The position numbers and the translations under genes are program-made. From CAYRWR01 sp964537555 (GTDB taxonomy: Bacteria > Spirochaetota > Brevinematia > Brevinematales > CAYRWR01): a stretch of DNA of 9,001 nucleotides. The DNA lies in contig CAZIAD010000083.1 in assembly GCA_964537555.1 (NCBI GenBank), positions 1 to 9,001 on the forward strand. The letters run 5' to 3'. Of this stretch, positions 1 through 5,900 are shown one piece after another. The stretch's first letter is position 1. Each line of letters starts with the position of its first letter. A model generated the notes under the pieces. The model saw only the letters and a list, made by a program, of their open reading frames with translations, was not told the origin of the DNA and did not search any database.

Positions 1-52
1 AAAGCTCTAAACTCTTTATGAGTAAACTACCGGATCTCAGTAAGTAGGATTA

Positions 53-80
53 AGCGGGTCGAAAAGACCCGCTTTTTTTT
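53..80 (+). terminator. Rho-independent terminator of an unseen upstream gene
   Basis: An 8-bp perfect stem (AGCGGGTC at 53-60, GACCCGCT at 66-73) closes a GAAAA loop and runs into eight T residues at 73-80. It ends a plus-strand transcript whose gene lies left of the window. The open frame ending at the TAG at 45-47 and the one ending at the TGA at 19-21 could each be the tail of that gene; the sequence does not decide between them. Confidence 0.9.
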
Positions 81-129
81 ATCTCATTTCTGTCAATAAA
101 ATATTTTTTAAAATTTGTGACTTAAATCA

Positions 130-159
130 TTGACAAAATTCTTCAAATGTATGTACAAT
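130..159 (+). promoter_or_regulatory. Sigma-70-type promoter of the starch-binding lipoprotein gene
   Basis: A perfect -35 box TTGACA (130-135) is followed by an 18-base spacer and the -10 box TACAAT (154-159, 5 of 6 consensus). The predicted start near 166 leaves a leader of about 65 bases before the ATG at 231. No -24/-12 element is visible here, unlike at the amylase genes. Confidence 0.7.
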
Positions 160-172
160 ATTCCCGCATTAA

Positions 173-192
173 GCACTCTTTAAGTGCATTTT
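173..192. promoter_or_regulatory. Inverted repeat in the lipoprotein leader (GCACT-N5-AGTGC)
   Basis: GCACT (173-177) and AGTGC (183-187) form an interrupted palindrome just downstream of the predicted transcription start, followed by ATTTTGCAT. The half-sites resemble the TGCAC/GTGCA half-sites upstream of both amylase genes, and GCACTCTT(T)AAGT recurs near 7505. It could be an operator shared with the amylases or simply a small leader hairpin. The link is inference from short motifs. Confidence 0.35.
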
Positions 193-230
193 GCATATTT
201 TTAATAATAAAGGTTATGGAGGATTTGTTG

Positions 231-773
231 ATGAAAAAAGTATTAATAGTTGCGGTGATTGCTGCAGCAGCCCTGATTTCCGGATGTAGCACCCAGGGTG
301 CGCCTGTGTATGGCCCTAATGAAGTAGTCATATCTGATGACGGTGATGTCGTAGTCACATCTGAAAAGATCGTGTTTGAAGTACCTGCCGCTCAGCTGGA
401 AGGCCAGGTAGCCGGCACTCTGGCTACTGCCTCTACCGGCAATGTTTGGCGCATCTCTCAGAACCTGCTCCGTTACTACCGCCAGGGTGGCACTATGTAT
501 GTAAGCGGACAGCTGGTAGTAGAAGCCGGTGTAAAGAACCTGGCCTACACCAAGATCGTAGGTATGCGCTACACTGAAAACAACTGGAATAACTGGACCG
601 ACCAGAATGGTAGCTGGAGCGAGCATTACAGCAACAACACAGACCGTTTCACCATCTACTCCCACTCAAACATACAGCCTGGAACCTGTGTCAAGTATGC
701 CCTGTACTACAAGGTAAGCGGAAAGACCTACTGGGATAACAACGGCGGAGCTAACTACAGCGCCCAGTTCTAA
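231..773 (+). CDS. Lipoprotein with CBM21-like starch-binding domain
   Basis: This encodes a 180-residue secreted lipoprotein that probably binds starch or glycogen and has no catalytic domain. Residues 1-18 are a signal peptide ending in the lipobox LISGC, so Cys19 should be lipidated. The residue after it is Ser, not Asp, which argues against simple retention in the inner membrane by the E. coli rule. Residues 20-90 form a linker with no recognised motif. Residues about 92-178 resemble CBM21: a VKNLAYTK-type strand, MRYT followed by aromatic-rich NNWNNW (116-122), YALYYKVSGKTYW, and the typical WDNNGGANY ending (168-176). I chose the ATG at 231 because GGAGGA (218-223) sits 7 bases upstream; the in-frame ATG at 147 lies in front of the predicted transcription start. 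The gene is monocistronic between its own promoter and terminator. The CBM assignment is by pattern recognition; a related beta-sandwich CBM family is possible. Confidence 0.8.
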   Translation: MKKVLIVAVIAAAALISGCSTQGAPVYGPNEVVISDDGDVVVTSEKIVFEVPAAQLEGQVAGTLATASTGNVWRISQNLLRYYRQGGTMYVSGQLVVEAGVKNLAYTKIVGMRYTENNWNNWTDQNGSWSEHYSNNTDRFTIYSHSNIQPGTCVKYALYYKVSGKTYWDNNGGANYSAQF

Positions 774-800
774 ACACAAGAGAAACTTCCTATAATTTAA

Positions 801-832
801 AAAAGGCGGATGCGCAGGCATCTGCCTTTTTT
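801..832 (+). terminator. Rho-independent terminator after the lipoprotein gene
   Basis: AAAAGGCGGATGC (801-813) pairs with GCATCTGCCTTTT (818-830) through 12 Watson-Crick pairs and one G-U pair, closing a GCAG loop. It lies 27 bases after the stop codon and ends in TTTTTT. A-rich sequence on the left arm gives a T-run on the other strand as well, so it could work in both directions. Confidence 0.9.
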
Positions 833-881
833 ATTTCCCGGAACTACACACAAGATCCGGAAAACTCTCTGGAATTCCATA

Positions 882-910
882 CTGACTCTTTTTCGTGATC
901 AATATATGAT
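882..910 (+). promoter_or_regulatory. Possible sigma-70 promoter in the gene-poor interval
   Basis: CTGACT (882-887, 4 of 6 consensus), a 17-base spacer and TATGAT (905-910, 5 of 6) make a plausible promoter pointing toward the hairpins at 1001-1101. No normal-length gene follows, so it would drive a small RNA or the 10-codon ORF if it is real. Confidence 0.25.
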
Positions 911-947
911 ACTTGATACTGCAGATACCTCTTCAGGGGAGGCTGTC

Positions 948-980
948 ATGAGCGCTCCGGCTATTTATATTCTACTGTAG
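948..980 (+). CDS. Ten-codon ORF with strong ribosome-binding site
   Basis: AGGGGAGG ends 5 bases before an ATG at 948. The frame reads MSAPAIYILL and stops at the TAG at 978-980. It lies about 25 bases after the predicted transcription start of the promoter-like pair at 882-910 and 20 bases before a perfect hairpin. The good Shine-Dalgarno sequence is the only evidence for translation. It could be a leader peptide, the broken start of a lost gene, or chance. Confidence 0.2.
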   Translation: MSAPAIYILL

Positions 981-1286
981 ACAAAAGGGACTCAGCACCC
1001 TGATGCTACCACACATTAGCATCATATCAACAACAGGATGAATCTGAAAGATTAAGGCCTGTTTACCTATAGAGCGGAAAAAACCAGGCAGATACCGCTC
1101 TGATGAAACGATAGCACTACACTTACAATCCGTCTGTTTCCCAGTACGCAAGAGCACTGAGACCCTGACAGAAGTGATAGAAGATACTCACTATTATATA
1201 TTCATAAATTGAGCCTAAAAAAGAACTGAATACACAGTGATTATGAAAGAGAGCTTATTTGAAGACAAATACAGGCAGGCAGTCGC

Positions 1287-1787
1287 TTACTTAAATTTTT
1301 CCACAAAAGCACTGAGCTTAGGGGTAAAAAGAGAAGGCAGGCTGTCTCCCTTGATCTCATATTTAGCCGTCTCCATCATTTTTCCCCTCTTTTCGGCGGG
1401 CAGAAGATCGTTGATAAAAAGCTGGGCGCTATGTACCGGCGACAGGCCATCCCATAATTCGGGATTAGGGCCGGTGGCTCCTCCATTGAGGCTGATCATG
1501 GAGTATTCCGGGAAAGGGTACATATCCAGCACCTGAAGCAGGGGGGTGGCAAAGCGGCCCATCCAGGTAGGGCCGGCCAGTATGACATGGTCATAAGCTG
1601 CCGGATCATGCTGCAGGGGATGGACCCGGGGCCGTCGGCCAAACATTCTCTCTGTGGCAATACGGAAAAAACCCCGCTTCCCTTCCTCCTGGACCTCTTC
1701 CCAGTCAGCCTTAAGCTGCTGAGATAAATCCCGGGCCAGTAGCCGGTTATTGCCGGTATGGGAATAACTCAGAACCAGAATCTTCAT
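1287..1787 (-). CDS. Flavodoxin-like protein
   Basis: This encodes a cytoplasmic protein of 166 residues with a flavodoxin-type fold, expected to bind FMN and carry electrons or reduce a small substrate; the partner cannot be told. The N-terminus MKILVLSYSHTGNNRLLA is the first beta strand plus the phosphate-binding loop (SxTGNT type). The stretch HVILAGPTWMGRFATPLLQVLD, near residues 70-91, matches the third strand and the loop beside the isoalloxazine ring. The ATG at 1785-1787 is chosen because AAGGAG (1794-1799) lies 6 bases in front of it; a GTG six codons upstream has no such site. It follows gpmI on the same strand but is separated from it by a terminator at 1870-1904, so it probably has its own transcript; I see no convincing promoter box in front of it. 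The length suits a short-chain flavodoxin. Confidence 0.8.
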   Translation of the reverse strand: MKILVLSYSHTGNNRLLARDLSQQLKADWEEVQEEGKRGFFRIATERMFGRRPRVHPLQHDPAAYDHVILAGPTWMGRFATPLLQVLDMYPFPEYSMISLNGGATGPNPELWDGLSPVHSAQLFINDLLPAEKRGKMMETAKYEIKGDSLPSLFTPKLSAFVEKFK

Positions 1788-1869
1788 GGGTGACTCCTTA
1801 TGCACGCTTTATGATATTACAGACGATTACCCGGACATTTTATTACAGCATAACATAAAAAACCAGTAT

Positions 1870-1904
1870 TTTAACAAAAGGCCCGGGAGTGTTTACCCCG
1901 GGCC
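1870..1904 (-). terminator. Terminator after gpmI
   Basis: Read on the minus strand, an 8-bp GC-only stem (GGCCCGGG, 1897-1904 pairing with 1880-1887) with a 9-base loop runs into TTTTGTTAAAA. It starts 14 bases after the gpmI stop codon. The T-run is short and interrupted, so some read-through into the flavodoxin-like gene is possible. Confidence 0.75.
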
Positions 1905-1917
1905 CTGAATGTCTCTT

Positions 1918-3540
1918 TTATTTCCACTCTATGAGTGAGTCCATATAATCCTCAGGCTTTTCAAAACCCAGGAAATTAAACACCGTGGCAGCCACATTAG
2001 CCAGGCCCGGTTTTTCTATCTTGCGGAGCTGGTATTCAGCATTGTACAGGGGGTCGATCATGATAAAGGGCACTGGATTGAGGGTATGGGCTGTATTGAC
2101 CACTTTCTTATCGCCCTTCATGGTAAACATCTCGTCACAGTTCCCGTGGTCAGCCGTGATCAGCACTACACCGTTCATGCTTTTGACCAGGTCGATGAGC
2201 TCACCCACACAGGTGTCTACTGCTTCTACAGCAGCCACAGCGGCATCCATATTTCCGGTATGGCCTACCATATCCCCATTGGCGAAGTTGAGGCGCCCAA
2301 AGTCATACTTGCCGCTTTCCAGCATCTCCTTGACCTTGTCTGTGATCTCTCTGACCTTCATCTGAGGCTTTTGGTCAAACTGTATCTTATCACTGGGGAT
2401 CTCTACATAGGTCTCCAGCTTTTCATCGATGTAACCGCTCTTGTTACCGTTCCAGAAATAGGTCACATGGCCGTACTTCTGGGTCTCGGATATGGCAAAA
2501 CTGCGGATACCGCTGCCGCACAGGAACTCGCCCATAGTGCGGTCGATGGTAGGAGGATTGACCAGGTAGTGAGTAGGCAGCTTGAGGTCACCGTCATACT
2601 GCATCATGCCGGCATAGAGGGCATCAGGGACACGCTTACGGTCGAACTTATCAAAATCCTTTGCTTCAAAAGCGATAGTGATCTCAATAGCCCGGTCTCC
2701 CCGGAAATTGAAGAAGATCACAGAATCCCCGTCATTGATGGTACCCACGGGCTGGCCCTTATCATCAGCTATAACAAATGACTCCATGTACTGGTCGGTC
2801 ATCTTAGGGTCTTCACTGTAATAGGTCTGTACCGCTTCGTGAGCGGACTTAAACTTACGGGCTTCACCCAAGACATGGGCCTTCCAGCCCCGCTCTACCA
2901 CACTCCAGTCGGCATTATAACGGTCCATGGTAGTGATCATACGGCCGCCGCCCGAAGCGATACGGTAGTCTTTTCCACTGAAACCGGCCAGGAACTTTTC
3001 AAAATCATCAATATAAGTCAGAGCCGATCGCTCCCCTACGTCCCGTCCGTCCAGGAGGGTGTGGATACAGATACTCTGCACATCCCTGGATGCGGCATGT
3101 TCTATCATAGCCTTAAGGTGGCGGATATGGGAGTGTACATTGCCGTCTGAGAAGAGTCCGATAAAATGCAGAGTAGTCTTTTTTCCCTTTACCCGGTCTA
3201 TGATCTTGTTCCAGGTCTCACTCTGGAACATAGCCCCGGATTGTATGGACTCATTGACCAGCTTGGCCCCCTGAGAAAAGATACGGCCCGCTCCCAGAGC
3301 GTTATGCCCTACTTCGGAGTTACCCATGTCGTCATCACTGGGCAGGCCTACTGCTTTACCGTGGGCCTGAAGCTCAGTATACCACTGACTCCCGATGTAC
3401 TTATCCAGCGTGGGGGTCTTGGCTACATACACAGCATTTCCTTCATAGGGTTTATTGATGCCTACTCCGTCCATAACGATGAGCAGAAGAGGCCCCTGCC
3501 GTTTATTAAATCTGTCACTTTTCTTTAAAGAGAGTGCCAT
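1918..3540 (-). CDS. gpmI: 2,3-bisphosphoglycerate-independent phosphoglycerate mutase
   Basis: This cytoplasmic enzyme interconverts 3- and 2-phosphoglycerate in glycolysis and gluconeogenesis, using two metal ions (usually Mn2+) and a phosphoserine intermediate. The protein has 540 residues, somewhat longer than the usual 510 or so. Visible motifs in order are LLIVMDGVG with metal ligand Asp24; GNSEVGH with the catalytic Ser75; SDGNVHSH (131-138) and LLDGRD (162-167) of the substrate-binding domain; FRGDRAIE (279-286); ETQKYGHVTYFWNG (352-365) with Lys355; NFANGDMVGHTGN (418-430) and TADHGN (462-467) with metal ligands; and His485 in NTAHT. All key residues are present. The ATG at 3538-3540 is chosen because AAGGAGA (3546-3552) lies 5 bases upstream; the frame extends 21 codons further but would cross the predicted promoter. 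It is a stand-alone gene with its own promoter and terminator. Confidence 0.97.
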   Translation of the reverse strand: MALSLKKSDRFNKRQGPLLLIVMDGVGINKPYEGNAVYVAKTPTLDKYIGSQWYTELQAHGKAVGLPSDDDMGNSEVGHNALGAGRIFSQGAKLVNESIQSGAMFQSETWNKIIDRVKGKKTTLHFIGLFSDGNVHSHIRHLKAMIEHAASRDVQSICIHTLLDGRDVGERSALTYIDDFEKFLAGFSGKDYRIASGGGRMITTMDRYNADWSVVERGWKAHVLGEARKFKSAHEAVQTYYSEDPKMTDQYMESFVIADDKGQPVGTINDGDSVIFFNFRGDRAIEITIAFEAKDFDKFDRKRVPDALYAGMMQYDGDLKLPTHYLVNPPTIDRTMGEFLCGSGIRSFAISETQKYGHVTYFWNGNKSGYIDEKLETYVEIPSDKIQFDQKPQMKVREITDKVKEMLESGKYDFGRLNFANGDMVGHTGNMDAAVAAVEAVDTCVGELIDLVKSMNGVVLITADHGNCDEMFTMKGDKKVVNTAHTLNPVPFIMIDPLYNAEYQLRKIEKPGLANVAATVFNFLGFEKPEDYMDSLIEWK

Positions 3541-3566
3541 TATTGTCTCCTTGTATATATTTGCAT

Positions 3567-3593
3567 TGCCCGTTATTTTAAAGGGGACGGGCA
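3567..3593. promoter_or_regulatory. Interrupted palindrome over the gpmI promoter
   Basis: TGCCCGT (3567-3573) and ACGGGCA (3587-3593) are perfect 7-base inverted arms whose centres are 20 bases, or two helix turns, apart. They flank the -10 box at 3575-3580, as a dimeric repressor site would. No regulator is known from the window, and chance cannot be excluded. Confidence 0.35.
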
Positions 3594-3603
3594 TAATTTG
3601 CAA
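3575..3603 (-). promoter_or_regulatory. Sigma-70-type promoter of gpmI
   Basis: On the minus strand TTGCAA (3598-3603, 4 of 6) is followed by a 17-base spacer and TAAAAT (3575-3580, 5 of 6). The predicted start is about 30 bases upstream of the gpmI ATG. An inverted repeat overlaps it (3567-3593). Confidence 0.6.
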
Positions 3604-3737
3604 CGCTTAAGCTAATAGAGATTAGTCAATGAAGGCGGGCATCGTCAAGGGAAGAGATGAGGATCTTGCTGAGTCACAGAGGGCGAGCACTAAGGAAGGA
3701 AAAAAGAATTTCCTGATAAAGTATGAGTCTGAAAAAG

Positions 3738-4820
3738 CTATTCCTCCATACGCTCAAAGACTGATGTTTCAGGATCAAACTTCATCCTGCCCAAAAACCT
3801 GATTCCTTTCCAGCCCAGGAAGCTATTGGCCGGGTAGACCAGGCCATCGATTATCACTGCTTCTGCCAGCCTGACCACTTCAAGAGTCCCATCAGAATAG
3901 AACTGGAGACCATTCACTATAAACACTCCGCTGGGGGTCATCACTGGAGCAGGGGATGACAGGATTAGAATTTTATCACTGTTATCTTCATAAGTCGTAA
4001 GACTGGACAGCTTAAAATCCCCACAGATGGTATGGTAGGAAACAGGCTCAGCAAATTCATATTTCTGGAGCCGGCCGCTAGGGTGAAAGTACAGTCCTTT
4101 TCCTTTAAGCTTGCCCTTGTCACTCGTACAAAAGACTCCGGGCTCACTATTAATTTGTTTAACACTACCATCCGGATAGAAAGAGATATGATTTATATTT
4201 GATATCGTTCCCAGCACGGTATCAAGTGCTGTTTTTTCAGCTAGAAAGGCCTGACTGACCTGCCCATTAGGATAAAAAGATAGGTTATATCCTTTAGAAA
4301 TAAGTATATTCCCCCATTTATTCTTAGTCGCAACATTTTCTGTCAATACAACCTGAGTGATATTTGAATTCTTATCAAATTCAAAACTTTTCACTTTCAA
4401 TTCCCCTATTGGTGTCATCACATTTACAAATTCATCATTTCCATAGAAGCCCAACCCCCGGACTGTAGTATCCGGGTTCAGCAGAATGACATCTGAAAAA
4501 TACCGTCCAAAGGGTGTTAAAACATATATCCGTTCCTTGATATGCAGTATCCTGGGATTATTGTTTTCATAAAAACTTATAGAAACACCTCTTGGTAACA
4601 CCAGACTTCCCCATGGGGTCTCTAACTTTACATCATGGTAAACAATTCCATTATACAGTTTACCGTTGTCCAGAAAGTGAGTGTTTTTAATCGCTATGAT
4701 CCCCAGATCTGTCTCAACATCCAATACAGTACCGGAATCTAAATTATAATCAGGCATTTCAGCAGAAAGAGGTAAACAGATACTGATAAAGATTAGCATA
4801 AGAGTGATAATTTTTTTCAT
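3738..4820 (-). CDS. Exported protein with about ten MORN-like beta repeats
   Basis: This encodes a 360-residue protein with a Sec signal peptide (residues 1-20, MKKIITLMLIFISICLPLSA, cut before Glu21) and no later membrane segment, so it is periplasmic or secreted. The mature part is made of about ten degenerate repeats of 31-36 residues of the form xTPxGxxxxxxxxFYxDGxxxxxxLAExV. Clear copies begin near residues 64, 100, 133, 164, 199, 231, 261 and 293, with FYPNG (182-186), FYPDG (214-218), FHPSG (245-249) and FYSDG (307-311) at the same place. This recalls MORN-variant (YwqK-type) repeats, which fold as stacked beta hairpins. The function is unknown; binding or a structural role is more likely than catalysis. 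The start at 4818-4820 has only a modest AAGGAA site (4825-4830). The gene looks more AT-rich than gpmI or the amylases. It lies 92 bases after the lipoprotein gene at 4913-5371 with no terminator between, so the two may share a transcript. Confidence 0.8.
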   Translation of the reverse strand: MKKIITLMLIFISICLPLSAEMPDYNLDSGTVLDVETDLGIIAIKNTHFLDNGKLYNGIVYHDVKLETPWGSLVLPRGVSISFYENNNPRILHIKERIYVLTPFGRYFSDVILLNPDTTVRGLGFYGNDEFVNVMTPIGELKVKSFEFDKNSNITQVVLTENVATKNKWGNILISKGYNLSFYPNGQVSQAFLAEKTALDTVLGTISNINHISFYPDGSVKQINSEPGVFCTSDKGKLKGKGLYFHPSGRLQKYEFAEPVSYHTICGDFKLSSLTTYEDNSDKILILSSPAPVMTPSGVFIVNGLQFYSDGTLEVVRLAEAVIIDGLVYPANSFLGWKGIRFLGRMKFDPETSVFERMEE

Positions 4821-4912
4821 TCGATTCCTTAAATGTTATATTAAATTTTGTATCCAGACATCCCCATCATTAGCACACAGCTTCTTCATCGCTTTAAAGA
4901 GAAAACGACTGC

Positions 4913-5371
4913 TTACTCTTGCCCCAACATCTGATAATCCTTTAATGCCAGAATAAGGGGCTGGGCCACAGCCTGATTGTTGGTATTTTTACGGATCACG
5001 CCGTCTATGGCCATAATAAAGTCCTGGCTGGCCGCATTGAGTTCCTGTACTTTTTCACCCATGAAGGTGGATATCAGCTCAATCTCATCCGCGGAGAGAT
5101 CAGGATAGGTCATGGCAATACGGTCTATGCCGGCACTGATGCCCTGCTTGGTCATTGTGACATTATTGATAGTACTGAGGATCTCGGGGATATTATCCGA
5201 TGACTGTATAAAAGCCGCCGCATCGGTATGCATCTTACAGTTCGAGCTGATGAGCGCATCCAGTTCTTTTTTGGCCTGGGTATAATCCCGGCTTTCCCGG
5301 GAACAGGCCCCACCCCATCCACCCATTATCAGGGAGACTATCACCAGAATAAGCCACTTTGTATTTTTCAT
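4913..5371 (-). CDS. Small helical lipoprotein of unknown function
   Basis: I do not recognise this 152-residue protein. Residues 1-22 form a signal peptide with a hydrophobic core (WLILVIVSLIMGGWGGA) followed by Cys23, a plausible though relaxed lipobox (GGAC) of the kind tolerated in spirochaetes. The mature part is polar, lacks aromatic-rich beta motifs and reads as mainly alpha-helical, for example around 31-46, 78-118 and 132-147. A second cysteine, Cys45, is present. The ATG at 5369-5371 is chosen over one five codons upstream because GGAGG (5380-5384) sits 8 bases in front of it and would overlap the earlier start. A promoter-like pair lies at 5441-5469. It may be the first gene of a two-gene unit with the repeat protein downstream; both products are exported. 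Confidence 0.75.
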   Translation of the reverse strand: MKNTKWLILVIVSLIMGGWGGACSRESRDYTQAKKELDALISSNCKMHTDAAAFIQSSDNIPEILSTINNVTMTKQGISAGIDRIAMTYPDLSADEIELISTFMGEKVQELNAASQDFIMAIDGVIRKNTNNQAVAQPLILALKDYQMLGQE

Positions 5372-5440
5372 GTTATTTTCCTCCATTTCATCTCAATCAC
5401 CATAACTGCAGCCGGATGGACTCTTAAATCCTTCCTGTAT

Positions 5441-5469
5441 AATGTAGCTCTAAATCGGGGATTTGTCTA
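5441..5469 (-). promoter_or_regulatory. Possible sigma-70 promoter of the helical lipoprotein gene
   Basis: On the minus strand TAGACA (5464-5469, 5 of 6) is followed by a 17-base spacer and TACATT (5441-5446, 4 of 6). It would start transcription about 60 bases in front of the ATG. An inverted repeat overlaps the -35 box. Confidence 0.45.
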
Positions 5470-5483
5470 TAAAATGGACAAAT
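5461..5483. promoter_or_regulatory. Interrupted palindrome over the -35 box of the lipoprotein promoter
   Basis: ATTTGTC (5461-5467) and GACAAAT (5477-5483) are perfect 7-base inverted arms separated by 9 bases, centre to centre 16. They cover the predicted -35 box at 5464-5469. The layout fits a dimeric regulator site; no regulator is visible in the window. Confidence 0.35.
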
Positions 5484-5702
5484 CTTATGCAGGATCCGAG
5501 TTTTTAAGACTTTCAGTCGGGTTTTTATGTAAGTAATTCCGAAAATCAGAGCAGATTTCCTTTTTATGGATTTCAGGAATATAAAAAAATGCACACTGTT
5601 CAGTCCATTATCCCAGTACAGTATTTATATGCAAGATTTCTAAGTTATTATATACATTAAAGTTACGAGCCCATTATTCCAAGGGCAAACTAGAGAAATT
5701 CC

Positions 5703-5757
5703 TGCACAATTTATTGCACTGTGCACTTAAACTGTATATGCAAACGCTTACAGTGCA
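5703..5757. promoter_or_regulatory. Enhancer-like array upstream of amylase 1
   Basis: Four copies of TGCAC or its complement GTGCA lie at 5703-5707, 5715-5719, 5721-5725 and 5753-5757. The middle pair forms the 11-base palindrome TGCAC-T-GTGCA centred on 5720, which is 130 bases upstream of the GG of the -24 box. The same array with the same internal distances is found at 7484-7538 upstream of amylase 2. The position suits the upstream site of a sigma-54 enhancer-binding activator; the protein that binds it is not in the window. The rest of the 5387-5902 interval upstream of this array shows only AT-rich sequence and one extra TGCAC at 5590. Confidence 0.6.
5738..5753. promoter_or_regulatory. 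LacI-family (cre-like) operator upstream of amylase 1
   Basis: ATGCAAACGCTTACAG agrees with the catabolite-response consensus WTGNAARCGNWWWCAW at every position but the last. LacI/GalR-family proteins such as CcpA or MalR bind such sites with a central CG. It lies within the TGCAC array, about 130 bases upstream of the predicted transcription start, too far for simple blocking of polymerase. A matching site lies at 7519-7534. Confidence 0.65.
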
Positions 5758-5848
5758 TTGCCATTTTCAGGTAAAATAATTATTTTTTTAGCCAATAATC
5801 ATACAGGATATCAAGATATATTAACATAATAACACCTATTTTAGACTA

Positions 5849-5864
5849 TGGCACACTTAATGCA
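5849..5864 (+). promoter_or_regulatory. Sigma-54 (-24/-12) promoter of amylase 1
   Basis: TGGCACACTTAATGCA matches the RpoN consensus TGGCACGNNNNTTGCW at all but two of its defined positions. The invariant GG (5850-5851) and GC (5862-5863) are correctly 12 bases apart. Transcription would begin near 5875, leaving a leader of about 26 bases that contains the GGAGG ribosome-binding site. I saw no good -35/-10 pair in front of this gene. Confidence 0.65.
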
Positions 5865-5900
5865 CTATATGGGTACATATACAGAAGAACGGAGGTTCTC

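Larger units (their letters stand above)
833..1286. other. Gene-poor interval with hairpins, no convincing gene
   Basis: No frame here has a convincing protein. What can be seen is a promoter-like pair (882-910), a very short ORF with a strong ribosome-binding site (948-980), an 8-bp perfect inverted repeat (TGATGCTA 1001-1008, TAGCATCA 1017-1024), and a 7-bp one (AGAGCGG 1071-1077, CCGCTCT 1095-1101). Neither hairpin is followed by a T-run, so they are not obvious terminators. The interval could hold a small RNA or the remains of a lost gene, and it separates the lipoprotein gene from the minus-strand cluster. Confidence 0.5.

Noticed and set aside
147..230. Upstream in-frame start for the CBM21-like lipoprotein
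   Set aside because: It lies inside the predicted promoter and would bury the lipoprotein signal peptide behind 28 extra residues; the ATG at 231 has a good ribosome-binding site.
972..1157. 61-codon minus-strand frame in the gene-poor interval
   Set aside because: The peptide has no recognisable motif and no good ribosome-binding site, and it overlaps both hairpins; it reads like chance coding.
1985..3528. Several long plus-strand frames opposite gpmI
   Set aside because: They are antisense shadows of a highly conserved real gene and show no protein-family features or ribosome-binding sites.
3695..3715. AGGAAA...TTTCCT inverted repeat after the repeat-protein gene, as a terminator
   Set aside because: The stem is short and AT-rich and has no T-run on the minus strand; too weak to call.
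3629..3802. 57-codon plus-strand frame (MKAGIVKGRDEDLAES...) between gpmI and the repeat protein gene
   Set aside because: There is no Shine-Dalgarno sequence, it overlaps the end of the repeat-protein gene on the other strand by 65 bases, and the product is low-complexity and Lys/Glu-rich.
5437..5443. Plus-strand TATAAT at 5438-5443 as a divergent promoter
   Set aside because: There is no acceptable -35 box at a proper distance and no plus-strand gene for over 400 bases.
5508..5525. Small hairpin GACT-TTC-AGTC followed by GGGTTTTT, as a terminator
   Set aside because: The stem has only 4 base pairs with a 3-base loop, and no plus-strand gene ends nearby.
5228..5536. 102-codon plus-strand frame across the lipoprotein start
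   Set aside because: It is antisense to the lipoprotein signal peptide and runs through its promoter region; no ribosome-binding site or family motif.
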